Positions 13,349-24,000 of a stretch of DNA of 64,000 nucleotides are shown here, piece after piece (within the stretch, counting starts at the first letter, position 1; every line of letters begins with the position of its first letter). The notes under the pieces were generated by a model. That model ran no database searches. It was not told the origin of the DNA and was given only the letters and a program-made list of their open reading frames with translations. The stretch comes from Nepenthes gracilis. Its lineage: Eukaryota > Streptophyta > Magnoliopsida > Caryophyllales > Nepenthaceae. The stretch is taken from the NCBI GenBank assembly GCA_033239525.1, contig BSYO01000013.1, positions 2,256,501-2,320,500 on the forward strand, read 5' to 3'. The position numbers and the translations under genes are program-made.

Positions 13349-13878
13349 GGTGGGGGGATTAGATGCAAAGCAGCAATGAATGATTATAACAAACGAACAC
13401 GATTATACACAAAAAAATATAGTAGACAAAAAAAACAACCAAGCTTGGAAAAACACTAAATAATATGAAAACGACTTACTTAATAGCAATTAGCATAAAA
13501 AATGAACATTTTTTAAAAGAATATGTAGTTGCCTTTACCATGCTCATTGAATAGCACAGGTCCTTGGTTCCAAAGGGCTAACCAGAAGCACATGCACTCT
13601 AGCATTCCCCAACTCCATCCGATCGCAAGGTGACTGATTCAGTATCTGATTTTACTCCGCAGGCTAATGAATAATACTTTACCAATAAAAAAAAACCCCA
13701 GCTGTTTTGAAGAGAACCGGCACACTGACATAAGTTGAAGACAGTATAAGTAATGCAATCTAGTAGATTAAATCTACTGCCAATGAACTTGATTTCCCAT
13801 TTAGCCATGGATTACACAAGCAGTCGACGAATTGTAGAATGTACACGTAAAATTATTAGGGTTTACCCTGAGTTATAA
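13349..13878. other. Spacer between the copia element and a candidate exon
   Basis: Non-coding by eye. It may include 3' UTR of the minus-strand candidate exon that ends at 13879, but no polyadenylation signal was confirmed. Confidence 0.4.
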
Positions 13879-14003
13879 CTATGCTGAACTTAGCAACAAC
13901 AATTTCACAGCCCATTTCATCCCATTACTAAACCCGGTTCCTTCAATTGCTTCTTCTTGCCCATTTCCTGCACTCGTTGTAGGGGCATGCTCTTCAACCT
14001 CAT
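13879..14003 (-). CDS. Candidate C-terminal exon of an unidentified gene
   Basis: On the minus strand a possible acceptor TTCAG ends at 14004. It is followed by an open frame reading NEVEEHAPTTSAGNGQEE..., then NGMKWAVKLLLLSSA and a TAG stop at 13879-13881. The acid-rich stretch followed by a hydrophobic tail looks like a real C-terminus rather than chance, and base composition is balanced. I do not recognise the family. The truncated copia LTR starts at 14012, eight bases from the putative exon edge, so upstream exons, if present, lie beyond that insertion; I found none. It could be a gene remnant. Confidence 0.35.
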
Positions 14004-14011
14004 TACTGAAT

Positions 14012-14818
14012 TGTTGGGTTATGACTTACTCATATGTGGACCCATACCCATTTGACGTACCATTGGTGGTTCAGACGAAACCACATGAACTTTCTAAATT
14101 AGAAGAGATTTGATTCTCTTTAATTAGAAAATATTTTATTTTCATTTTATTTGAGAGATATATGGTGAGGTTTTGTTAGGAAAATGTGTGATATTATTTT
14201 TTAATTATGAGATATCGTTAGTTAGAAAATTATATTTATTTTTTAATTAATTTAAGATAAAAATTTTATATAATGACCCTAACTCTAATGTTGGAGACAT
14301 AAAATCAAGCAAGCATTGATGAGTTAAGAGAAAAATAAAAAAGAGAGAGAGAGAAGAGGAAGATTCAAATATCCGGTAGAGTTTTAAATCGTATTATATT
14401 CTCCACCGACCTTAGGTACGCTATTTTTGGAGTTGCGAAGAATAGCTTTACAGATCATATTTCTACTCTTTCATTTTTATACTTAATGTTGCTCAATCTA
14501 TTTTTTTATAATTTGTCTAATTCTTATATTTATAGAGTTTGTGTAACCGTTGTTATAAGGTATCTAATCATTATATTTGTGGGATTTGCATAACAATTGT
14601 TATAAGGTATCTAATCCTTATATTTGTAAGGTTTATATAACCAATACTTTTATAATGGATTTGTTCTGACGTATTATTTCGTGATTCTTTCCTCTCATTC
14701 TTAAAAGGATTTTTCATATAAAAATTATATTTTATTTCATTATTAGTGATTATTGTATACTTATTGTGAATTATTATTTATTTTCTAATGATTTAAATAA
14801 GCGGTCTGTGTCCCAACA
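14012..14818 (+). repeat. LTR of the truncated copia element
   Basis: TGTTGGG...CCCAACA, 807 bp, AT-rich. Its termini and the primer binding site just downstream define it; no partner copy was seen in this window. Confidence 0.65.
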
Positions 14819-15500
14819 AGTGGTACCAGAGACACGATTATTGATATCGTGTATTGCAACTAATTTGAATCAATGGATGTCGGGAACAAAATGGTTTGTT
14901 TGAATGGCACAAACTATAAGTGCCACCACTGCAGGTAAAAGGGATATAGCAAAAATAATTATTATAAGTGATAGCGTGAGAATGCAAATGGCAATAAAAA
15001 GAAAGCCGATAAAACCCATGACGAGAAGAAAGTCTTAGTTATTACTAAGGGTGGCATTTGGTTAGTGTGTAAAGAGGATGAAGTGATCAATTTGACAGAT
15101 CACGAAATAAATTGAGTGGTGGATAGCGGTGTCTCACTCCATATCATGTCATGTCACGGAGGAAATTCTTCACATTTTACACTCTCGGTAATTTTGGAGT
15201 GTTAAATATGGATAACGAAGATACATTCCGAATTATCGGTTGTGGTGACATGTGCCTTATTAACAACAATGGGATCAAGTTGTTGTTGAGGGATGTAGGA
15301 CACATCCTGGATATTTTGTTGAATCTAATTTTAGCAGGAAAGCTCGTCAATGAAGGATTTTGTAATACGTTTTGTGAAAAAGTGTGAAAGTTAATTAGAG
15401 GATCTCTAGTAGTTGCCTAGGAAAAGAAATTTTCTAGTTTGTATATGTTGCAAGCCTCTATTTCAGTTGAAGATGTGTATTTGCACTCATATGTTTTCGA
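14012..15500 (+). mobile_element. Truncated Ty1/copia element (5' LTR, gag and protease remnants)
   Basis: An 807 bp LTR-like sequence (14012-14818) begins TGTTGGG and ends CCCAACA. It is followed two bases later by a primer binding site TGGTACCAGAGA (14821-14832) resembling the initiator Met tRNA complement. After it come a gag start motif (GNKMVCLNGTNY), a zinc-knuckle remnant (CHHC) near 14919 and a protease-like stretch (VVDSGVSLHIM) near 15118, all with stops. The open frame 15151-15387 resembles the same part of the 51816-57419 element. No 3' LTR was found; the right end at about 15500 is an estimate. Confidence 0.7.
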
Positions 15501-17739
15501 GGTAAAAGCTATATTCTTAATGTGTGCCTCTGCAGTGCTCATGAGCATTAATAGTAGATTGATGACACCTAATGCATGCATTTGTGATGCTTATACTTGT
15601 TTTGGACAAATTGAGCAATGCAAATGAGCATCTATCTAGCACTTGTATGCCGATTAAGTTATATAAAGGCATACATGTACTCTTTGGTCATTTTGTGTGA
15701 GAAAAGAGAAAGAAAAGAGAGAATGAAAAGAGGATGAAAAAAAAAAGATGAGAGAAAAAGAGAAAAAATGATATTTTGAAATCTTTAAAAGTCAAATCTA
15801 CTACATTAGAAGGTTAAGATAATTTTTTTAAATATGTTCTTTAGTTTATTTTCAAAATTCTTTAATTTTGTTCATATTTCTTGTTTGATATACATGCATT
15901 TGACCTTTTTGTATTCCCATTCTGAATATTGTTATATGCATTTTATTTTTACTAAATATTTTAAAATTTTATCTTATTTTACCAAAAGATTTGAAAGTTT
16001 GTTTATTTTTTATTAGATAAGTGAATATTTTAAAATAATATATTTATATACAAAAATATTTGTAAAACAAAAGTTATTAACTTGTACATTTATAGGAAGA
16101 CTTGCACTACCCCCACGGTTGTAAAAAAAAGGTGGCTCTTGACACCATTTATAGAAAGTAATTCATAGACTGCCCTCCTATATGTTCAAATGGTAGTACT
16201 TTAGCCTAAGATTATCGAGAATATGTATAACATTTTCTCAAAGTTAATCTTTTGATCATTCGTTCTCAAAGTTTATCTTTTGATTATTCGTTCTCAAATT
16301 TTTGCATGTGTTAGATTTTTAAAATTTTTACCTATATATCATTTGATATTTCGAAGTGCTTGGCATTTAATATGTGTAATCTTTCTTCAAAATTAGTCTT
16401 TTAATCTTTAGTTCTCAAATTTTTACATATTTTGAATTTTCAAAATTTTTACATGCATATCATTTGATATTTCGAGATACTTGGCATTTAGATATTTACA
16501 GTTTTTGAATATAATGTTTGGAGTTATCCGACTTTGTATAACTGAATTTTTGAAATTCTTTAATTAGATTTTTAAACTTTTAAGCCTTTAGATGATTTTG
16601 TAATTTGAATTATTTGGTATTCATATATAAATTATGAATTTTACATATGAAATCGTATTTGGATACTTGACGCATTTGAACATTTGACATTTAAATGTTC
16701 GATATTTAAAAACATTTGATATATTAAATTTTTACATGTGTTTTATTATTATTATTATTTTTTCTATTTGTTGACATATATTTATTATTGTGTATATATA
16801 TATACTTGTTAAATTTTTAGTTCAGGCCTTATAAATATTTCTAACACTTTCAAATTAGAGGGCATTGAAATTTTATAACATTCGGATAGAGAATGATTTC
16901 AAAATTTGTTTAGTTTATTTGTATTTGATTTATTTTAAAATTTATATTTTAAATTTATTATATATTCAATTATGACAGTTTACACTGTATTTATAATTAT
17001 TGCATTATTTGGATTTGCTTAGACTTGATATTGTGAGGGCTTAGTGATGCTTGTGGTGTCGGCTGCACAGATGAACTGCAGAACTAGAAAGTAGAAGAGA
17101 GTTCTGGAAGGGGAAGCACGCAGATATGGAGGGAAAGGGAGCAGAGTGACAGAGAAACATAGAAAAGGGAGAGAGAGATGTAGATAGAGAATTTAAAAGA
17201 CTGAATATTATATGCTTCATTACTTGTAGTAGCATAATAATATTTATAACAAAGCCTGTAACAGAAAACTATTATAAAAAATAAAAAAAAGTAAAAATAT
17301 AAAAATAAAATCTAATAACAAATTAACAGGAAGCTAGTATAACTGGTATAATCAAAAGCTGTAGTATGATGTATTAAATATAATCCCAAAATTTTAAGGA
17401 TGGTCGGATTGGTTAGACACTCCATCGCAATGCTGGCCGGTTGGCCCGGGGAGTTGTTGTCGCTGGTTAGCTTGACTCTGCTAGAGCCAGTGGAGCTGGT
17501 GGGCTGGAATCAGTGAGGCCCGTAGCTGGTGGGATGGGATCAAGGAGGCCCGTAATACCTGGATTTCAATTTATCGCTCAGAGCAAGTTTTATTATTATT
17601 TAGATACCGAATAGAATTAATATTCACTTTAAATTGCCTTATTTTACTGCTTCATGTTTGGTTTATTCGCGTCTAACCTAACTTTGAAAGTTTTAATCGG
17701 ATCTTATTAAATTTCACATTAAAAAAAATTCAATTTGGA
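15500..17739. other. AT-rich spacer
   Basis: No gene was recognised. It contains a 105 bp direct duplication at 16265-16369 and 16386-16490, both ending CTTGGCATTTA. A GC-richer patch at 17400-17560 holds a short imperfect tandem duplication (AGCTGGTGGG...GGCCCGTA). Confidence 0.5.
16265..16490. repeat. Imperfect direct duplication, 105 bp units
   Basis: The two units (16265-16369 and 16386-16490) share TTCTCAAATTTTT, CATTTGATATTTCGA and TTGGCATTTA in the same order and spacing. They lie in AT-rich DNA with no coding signal. Confidence 0.6.
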
Positions 17740-18118
17740 GACATCCAAATATAGGGTGAACTCGTTGTCGTACAGCCACTACTTGGAAAAGGTCCCGAAG
17801 TTATCGTGACTCAGTACCGTCAGCTCGTTCTTCTCCTCAATCTGGACCGAAATAGTCTCCCGTTTGTCGATTATGCCCTCAGGCTAGTAGTCGACGCTTG
17901 GTCCGTACTAATCTACGTACCCAATTCGTTGATCTCCTTCTCGGCGGCGAGGATGGTGTCGACGATCGCGAGTACTTGGTCGGGAATCAAGTTTTTCGGT
18001 TCGGCCTCTCGGCTCGGATCGCGAAGGTCTTGCTTCCGAGGAAATCGCGAGCAATTAGAAGCTTCGCCGCAATGCCAAGCCACCGCTCGGCTTCCGCTCT
18101 TTGAATGCTAGTGTCCAT
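17740..18118 (-). pseudogene. J-domain (DnaJ-like) protein pseudogene with internal inversion
   Basis: On the minus strand, ATG at 18118-18116 opens MDTSIQRAEAERWLGIAAKL then LLIARDFLGSKTFAIRA. This is the conserved N-terminus of the plant J-protein family whose members start with a RAEAERWL helix. A frameshift near 18010 moves the frame, after which DQVLAIVDTILAAEKEIN continues to about 17920. The J-domain core that should follow (TQYRQLVLLLNLDRN and LVVDAWSVL) is instead on the plus strand at about 17785-17912. The next block (LYDNEFTLYL) is back on the minus strand at about 17785-17745, after an in-frame stop. The usual HPD is NLD here. Family members run to several hundred residues; nothing follows here. 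Clearly non-functional. Confidence 0.8.
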
Positions 18119-20698
18119 GGTTGCTGCTCTAAGCCCTTCCCTCTCTCTGTCATTCCCCTACCTCTTTCTGCCAAAATTTTTCTCCATCTGTTATCTTCAA
18201 TTTGTGAAACGAAGAGTGAAAAGAGTGATCAGGGTTGCGATGAACGGGAAAAGAGTAATGCAGGATAACTTATCGGTGTTTGAAATTGCGAAGGGCAACG
18301 TTTCGGGGGAAAGAGGACTCGAAGCGGGAGGGCAGAGTCGCCCCTCACACACATACGATATAGTCATATCCTTGAAAATGTGCAACAACTGCAGAACAAT
18401 ACGTTCCTACGTATGCACTCAATATCACATATTCAATAAACCAATATGAAATAATTTAACCCATTAGAAAATAAATTTATTAAATTTAAAATATTTATCG
18501 CACGCTTATATTTATATTAAGTACAAGGAGCTATTTATCAAGCGAACCCTGTGAACCCGAGTGAGTCCCAAAACAATAAATTAATAATTTTTTTAAATTG
18601 AAGATATGAAGCCTTAATCCATTTAGAAATTATTTTTTTCTCTTTTTATTAAGAATTTCAGGTTTTATAGAGGTATTAGAAATGTAAATAATTAGCAAAA
18701 AGCTTTTATAAATGCGGCAACCCAACCAAGATTATGATTTTTTTATATGATAAATACCAAATTTAAAGAAACATCTCAAAAGATATTATTTCTTGTATAG
18801 CTATTTTATGTGCAGATTCTTAATTAAAATATTTAAATAATATGCCCACTTATTTATTATGATTTTAAAAAATATTTTATATATTTAGATATTCACATGT
18901 AAATTTAAATATTTAAATAAAAATATTTAAAAATAAATAATATCTATGAAGCTCCTTAAATTGGCTTGATTTTAATAATGGATGAATGTAGTTGTGATTT
19001 TTAGATCAAGTTACTAATGTAAAATTAGACCAACCCATTTTAGGAGTCAAAAATTTTTATTTAAACCTAATTTGCATCCACTTTAAATTTGACTTTAGTC
19101 AAATTTATTATTAAACTATTATCGACTTTAGTGCTTTTATGCATACTTAATTATCATCGTGTAGTTTTATATATAAAGAAAATAAATAATAGTACTTTGA
19201 TAAACTATTAGCTTTGCAAATATAAATACAGTGATGCCCTTAGTGTAAGGAAAATAATTGCCCTTTTGGTAAATTTATATTTTGGGGTTACCTGTACCTT
19301 TTAGCCATGTCAAGTTATTTCTTTAAAATGGGCAAGTCTTTTTAAAATGGGAAAGACATAAAAAATATCAAAAAGATATTATAATTTTATTTGCCACTTT
19401 TTATTTCTTAATTATATTGCCCAACTTTTATTTTGCTATTAATTTATTTTATGTATTATTTTAGAATATAATTAGGAAAAAATATTATCCTCCTTACTTA
19501 TTACAGAAAAAAGAAAATAACATTATCCTTAGTATAAAATGATACTACACATGACTTTTTTAATTGAATTAAAATTTATTTAGAGTGGTGACTATTCAAT
19601 AAAGAATTATATTTATTTGAATTATTATATTCCATAAATAATAAAATGAATGGGTCTAAACTTTATTTTAGGAAAAGCATATCCACTACCAAATTTAGAT
19701 TATGCTTAAGTAGGATAAAAGAGTATAAAAATTATCAACTATTAAACATCAAGCTTGTCGGGTAAGCCTAGTGGAAAAAAGATAACATATGAGAAGAATG
19801 TTTATGATAGCCCGAGAAAATGATGTTATTTTGGTTCAAAAGTGAAAAGAGTAACTCCATAAGTTATTAACAATTTGCCAAAAGAAATATCAAACTCAAT
19901 TAATAGGATAGCTTTTATTAAAATGAATACTTTTTTTTTCTTATGATAATTTACAAATAGTTAAGTCTCTCAATAATATTTCAATAAATTAACTTTTTTC
20001 TATCAATAAACTTCTTTATTCTATATAAATTTTTTGAATCTCTTCTAAAAATGAGTTTTGGTATATATATAAACAAATGACTAAAATGAAGTATTGGGAG
20101 TGTAATAATTCATGATTAGATACACATATTGTATTATGAGGTGATCGTATCCTCTCTATAATTCATGTTGGCATTGCTATATAGCCCAATTAGTTTTTTA
20201 TTTGTTAATCTCTTTTTTAGATATATCATGTACTTTTTTAACGTGATAAATATTAACATATATGGAAACAAAAAGCAACTAGCTAGTCAAAATAATGATA
20301 ATGGCATTTGCCTATAGACAAGTGGCGGCATGTCTTCTTATTTGGGTTTGGTAGCCTCCGTTTCGTATTACGGTTGAGCTTCTTTGGTACACATAGCCGT
20401 GCTTCGATTAGGTGACATTAATTTGATCAAATGTATGGTATATAAGAAGATTCTTTGATCTTGCCCTTTATTTTTGTGAGTTAGAGGTTACCCCAAATTT
20501 TATGTAATAACTATTCAAATAAGCTTAAGTTAAAAAGGTAAAATAGGAAAAAATGAAAATAAATAAAAAAAATATTCAAAACAAAGCTATAAAGTTAACA
20601 AATAAAGTTATCTGATGATATTTATCCGATTATAAAACTGCATATAAACTAGGCCTAATTTACCACCCAAGAAACGATAAATAAAGAAGATTTCTTAC
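18119..20698. other. AT-rich spacer, nothing coding seen
   Basis: The first few hundred bases could be 5' flank of the J-domain pseudogene (pyrimidine-rich on the plus strand). The rest is poly-A/T-rich DNA without recognisable genes. A GC-richer patch at 20320-20420 gave no motif. Confidence 0.5.
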
Positions 20699-20875
20699 CG
20701 CTAAACCAAATAAATAAATAAATAAGCTGATTTCAGGGCATCTGTGGCTTCCTGAAAGACAAAGTCGAGGTCTCAAGAATGAATTCAAAGGAAGACTGCT
20801 ATACAGGCTAAGTTTCCGTGAAACCAGTTCTTTCATCGAACGGCATTTCCGTAGCGCCGTAGGCCTGTTTTGCAT
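20699..20875 (-). CDS. Candidate first exon of an unidentified gene, divergent from GDI
   Basis: On the minus strand an ATG at 20875 opens MQNRPTALRKCRSMKELVSR and continues with a Ser/Leu/Arg-rich segment. A strong-looking donor (GTAAGAAATC) follows directly after 20699. Composition is basic and balanced, unlike the AT-rich spacer, and the ATG lies 150 bp from the GDI ATG in head-to-head orientation. No downstream exon was found to the left, so this may be a dead remnant or an antisense frame within the GDI 5' region. The family was not recognised. Confidence 0.3.
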
Positions 20876-21024
20876 GGAGACTCTTTCCTTGCATTTCGCA
20901 ACTCAAAAATCGACCCATCATCATTTACTTCTAAGCTGCCTTACATCTCTCAGCCTTACGTCCTCTCCTTCCGAGCATCTGAAAATATACATCTGCCTGT
21001 GTGTTGGGTACCTGAAAACTAGTC

Positions 21025-24000
21025 ATGGACGAGGAGTATGACGTGATTGTTCTTGGGACCGGTCTCAAGGAATGCATTCTCAGCGGCCTCCTCTCCGTTG
21101 ATGGTCTCAAAGTAAATCCTGCTGAAAATGTGCCCTTCTTTTACTATTTATATTGACGGGAAACGCAACGTTACTAACGAAATTTGTGGTTTCTCGTTGT
21201 CCTACATTTATATTTATCGATACTACTACCTATATATGTTATGTTAGGTTGGTCATTAATGTTGGCACATTTTGTGATATTGAGTTTATTATATTATTTT
21301 ATTATATCTTTTGTGTTTGAGTGTTTGATAAGAAATGGATAACTGTTTAAACTATTTTGTCTCCTGGTGTTAGATAGCGGCTTAAGCTTTATCTCCCAAA
21401 TCTAGATATAAGTTAATTAGTGGCTTAAGCTGAATTGGTCTAAAAGCATGTTGCGAGCTGGCTGCTTAGGCAACCTGTATGTAGTGAAATTGACCATAAG
21501 ATAGCTACTCGAGCCATGGTCTTTCAAATGTGAATAGTAGGTTAACCATGAGATAGTTGTTCGTGTATAAATTTGAGTCATGTTTTGGTTAGAGGAATTT
21601 GATTAACCAGAGATCTACTCAAAGAAACCAAAAAATATCTGGGTAGTTACAAATTTGCTGATCTGAGGAGGACCTTAAATAGTTACATATCTCGAGTTAG
21701 TCAACTAGAAGGTTTAGCATGTCTGTTCATCGGTCTATATGTTGACTTCTATCATATAGTGGATCTTCAATTGGCGCCTTAGAGCTCGGAGGGTTTTTTT
21801 CTGCAAACATGCTTTTTAGTGTTTCCTTTTATTACGAAAATATTGTGTTTTCTTTATTTTTGTATTTGACTTTATATTATATGTAGGAGAATGGTAATAA
21901 TTTAATTTAAATATCTAGATGAGTAATTTATTTATGTGTATTAAAGTTGTAAATTTTTATTTTGCATTTTTCCGAAGAAATATCTATTCACCCCCTCTAG
22001 GTGTTCGTGGGTCTAACCACCATTTTCTCAATTGGTACTAGAGATTTACCTAGATCCTAGACTTGCTATAATATATATGGTGACAAACCAATCTTTAACT
22101 GTTCTTTCCTATTTTGATGGGAATAATTATGCTTACTAGAAAGTCTGCATTAGGACATTCCTAAAATCCATAGATGACCATGTTTGACTCAGTACACAAG
22201 AATGATGGATTGCACCCACCTTCACTAAAAATGATATTGTTGAAATTATAGACTCTTCTACTTGGTCTCAAAATGAACAAATTGAATCAACATTGGATAG
22301 TAGGGGCCGTGAATGCTATGTTTGCTGTAATTTCTTCCGACGAATCTAAACATGTTTGTATGTGTAAAAATGTTAAAGGTATTTGGAAAATTCTCAGAAC
22401 CTCACATGAAGGCGCCAAAATTGTTAAAAATTCAATGTTACAAATGCTAACCTCACAATTTAAAGAAATAAAAATGAAGGAAGATGAATGCTTTGATGTA
22501 TTTTATGTCAGCGTAATGATATTATCATCTCCATTTTTAATCTTGGTGAGAGAATCCCAGTGTCAAAAATTGCCAGAAAAGTGTTGAGATCTCTTCCTGA
22601 AAGGTCTAGGCCCATGGTGACAGCAATAGAGGAAAGTAATGATTTAGATGTTATCAAAATTGAAGAATTGGTAGGATCGTTACAAACTCATGAACTTGCA
22701 TTAAAATAAATACATTGCTTTGAAGACTATAAAAGATAAATCTGGAGATCAGTCTAAAGATGAATTAGTAGATGATAAAAAAATTGAATTATTTATTAGG
22801 AAATTCAAAAAATTCTTTAAGGGTAATAAAAATTTTATTGAAAAATATAAAGGAACCTCAAGTAATCAAAAGCAAAGGAAATTAGAAAATGAAGAGCCTA
22901 AGGATTCAATTTCAAAAAAGGCACGCAATATTAGATATTTTGATTGTCAAGGTATTGGTCAATTAGACCTGAATATCCAGACCATTTGAGGTCCAAAAGA
23001 AAAGGATTAAATGCCACCTTATCGAATAATAAGTGTGAGAAAAATGAGGATGAACAAAATCCGAACAATGAGCAAGTAAATTATATTGCTATTAAAGAGA
23101 TTTTGATGATGATGATCTAGAGGAAGCATACAAACGTCTATTTAAAGAGAGTTTGAAACTAAAAAAGAAAAATAGGGTGTATCTTAAAAGAGTGAAGGAG
23201 TTAGAAAATGATAAGAAAATCCTAGGCATCCAGTTTGATGAGTCCTCTTAAAGGTTTTAGAAATCGGTGAAGAAAATGAGGCTTGGGAGATGAATGTAAA
23301 TTTTTTAGAAAGTGAGCTAGAAAAGTTTTAAGTCCCAATTTTATTTTATAACTTTATTGAAAGTATCAACAAATTGGATCATATGCTAAGTATAGATAAA
23401 ACTGCTTAGGAATAGAAAATGTTTGAGGTTTAAGGAAAATTCCTCTAACATTAACATTTGTCCTAAAACAATCTTCGTTCTTGCATCTTCAATCTATAAG
23501 AAAATTTCTGATAAAAGTTATGGAGCATGACTCCAAAAACCATGTCATATTCTAATGTTCCCAAGACACAAAATGTGTCGACCAAGAACCACTATTTGCT
23601 CTACTCACAGAAGCTTCAATCTAGATACACTCCTTCTAAGACTCCACATTTTATTCCTAGACATGCACCTCATTCTAAAAATTCGTATTATAAGCCTAGG
23701 TTTGTTTCTCCCTGCCATTTTTGTGACCAACGTGGCCATATTTGACCTCATTTCCATAGATTCATTCCTAGGAATTCTTATTCTAGTTTTGTCAAAATCA
23801 ATAACTTGAGTGTCAAGTTCAAAAGTTAAAATCCTTGATATTCGACTTAACCAATAAAATCAAGACTGAAAGGTGGATTTGGATGAAGAAAAAGAATAGC
23901 TTGGTTGATAGAACCAAGGGGGGTTATGCTACCTTGAGTAGCATTTTTTTTCTTATGCGAATATAGCTTAGGTTGCATTATGCATTTGGTTTGTTGCACT

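Noticed and set aside
17041..17235. Minus-strand Ser-rich frame
   Set aside because: Low-complexity composition in an AT-rich spacer and no homologue recalled.
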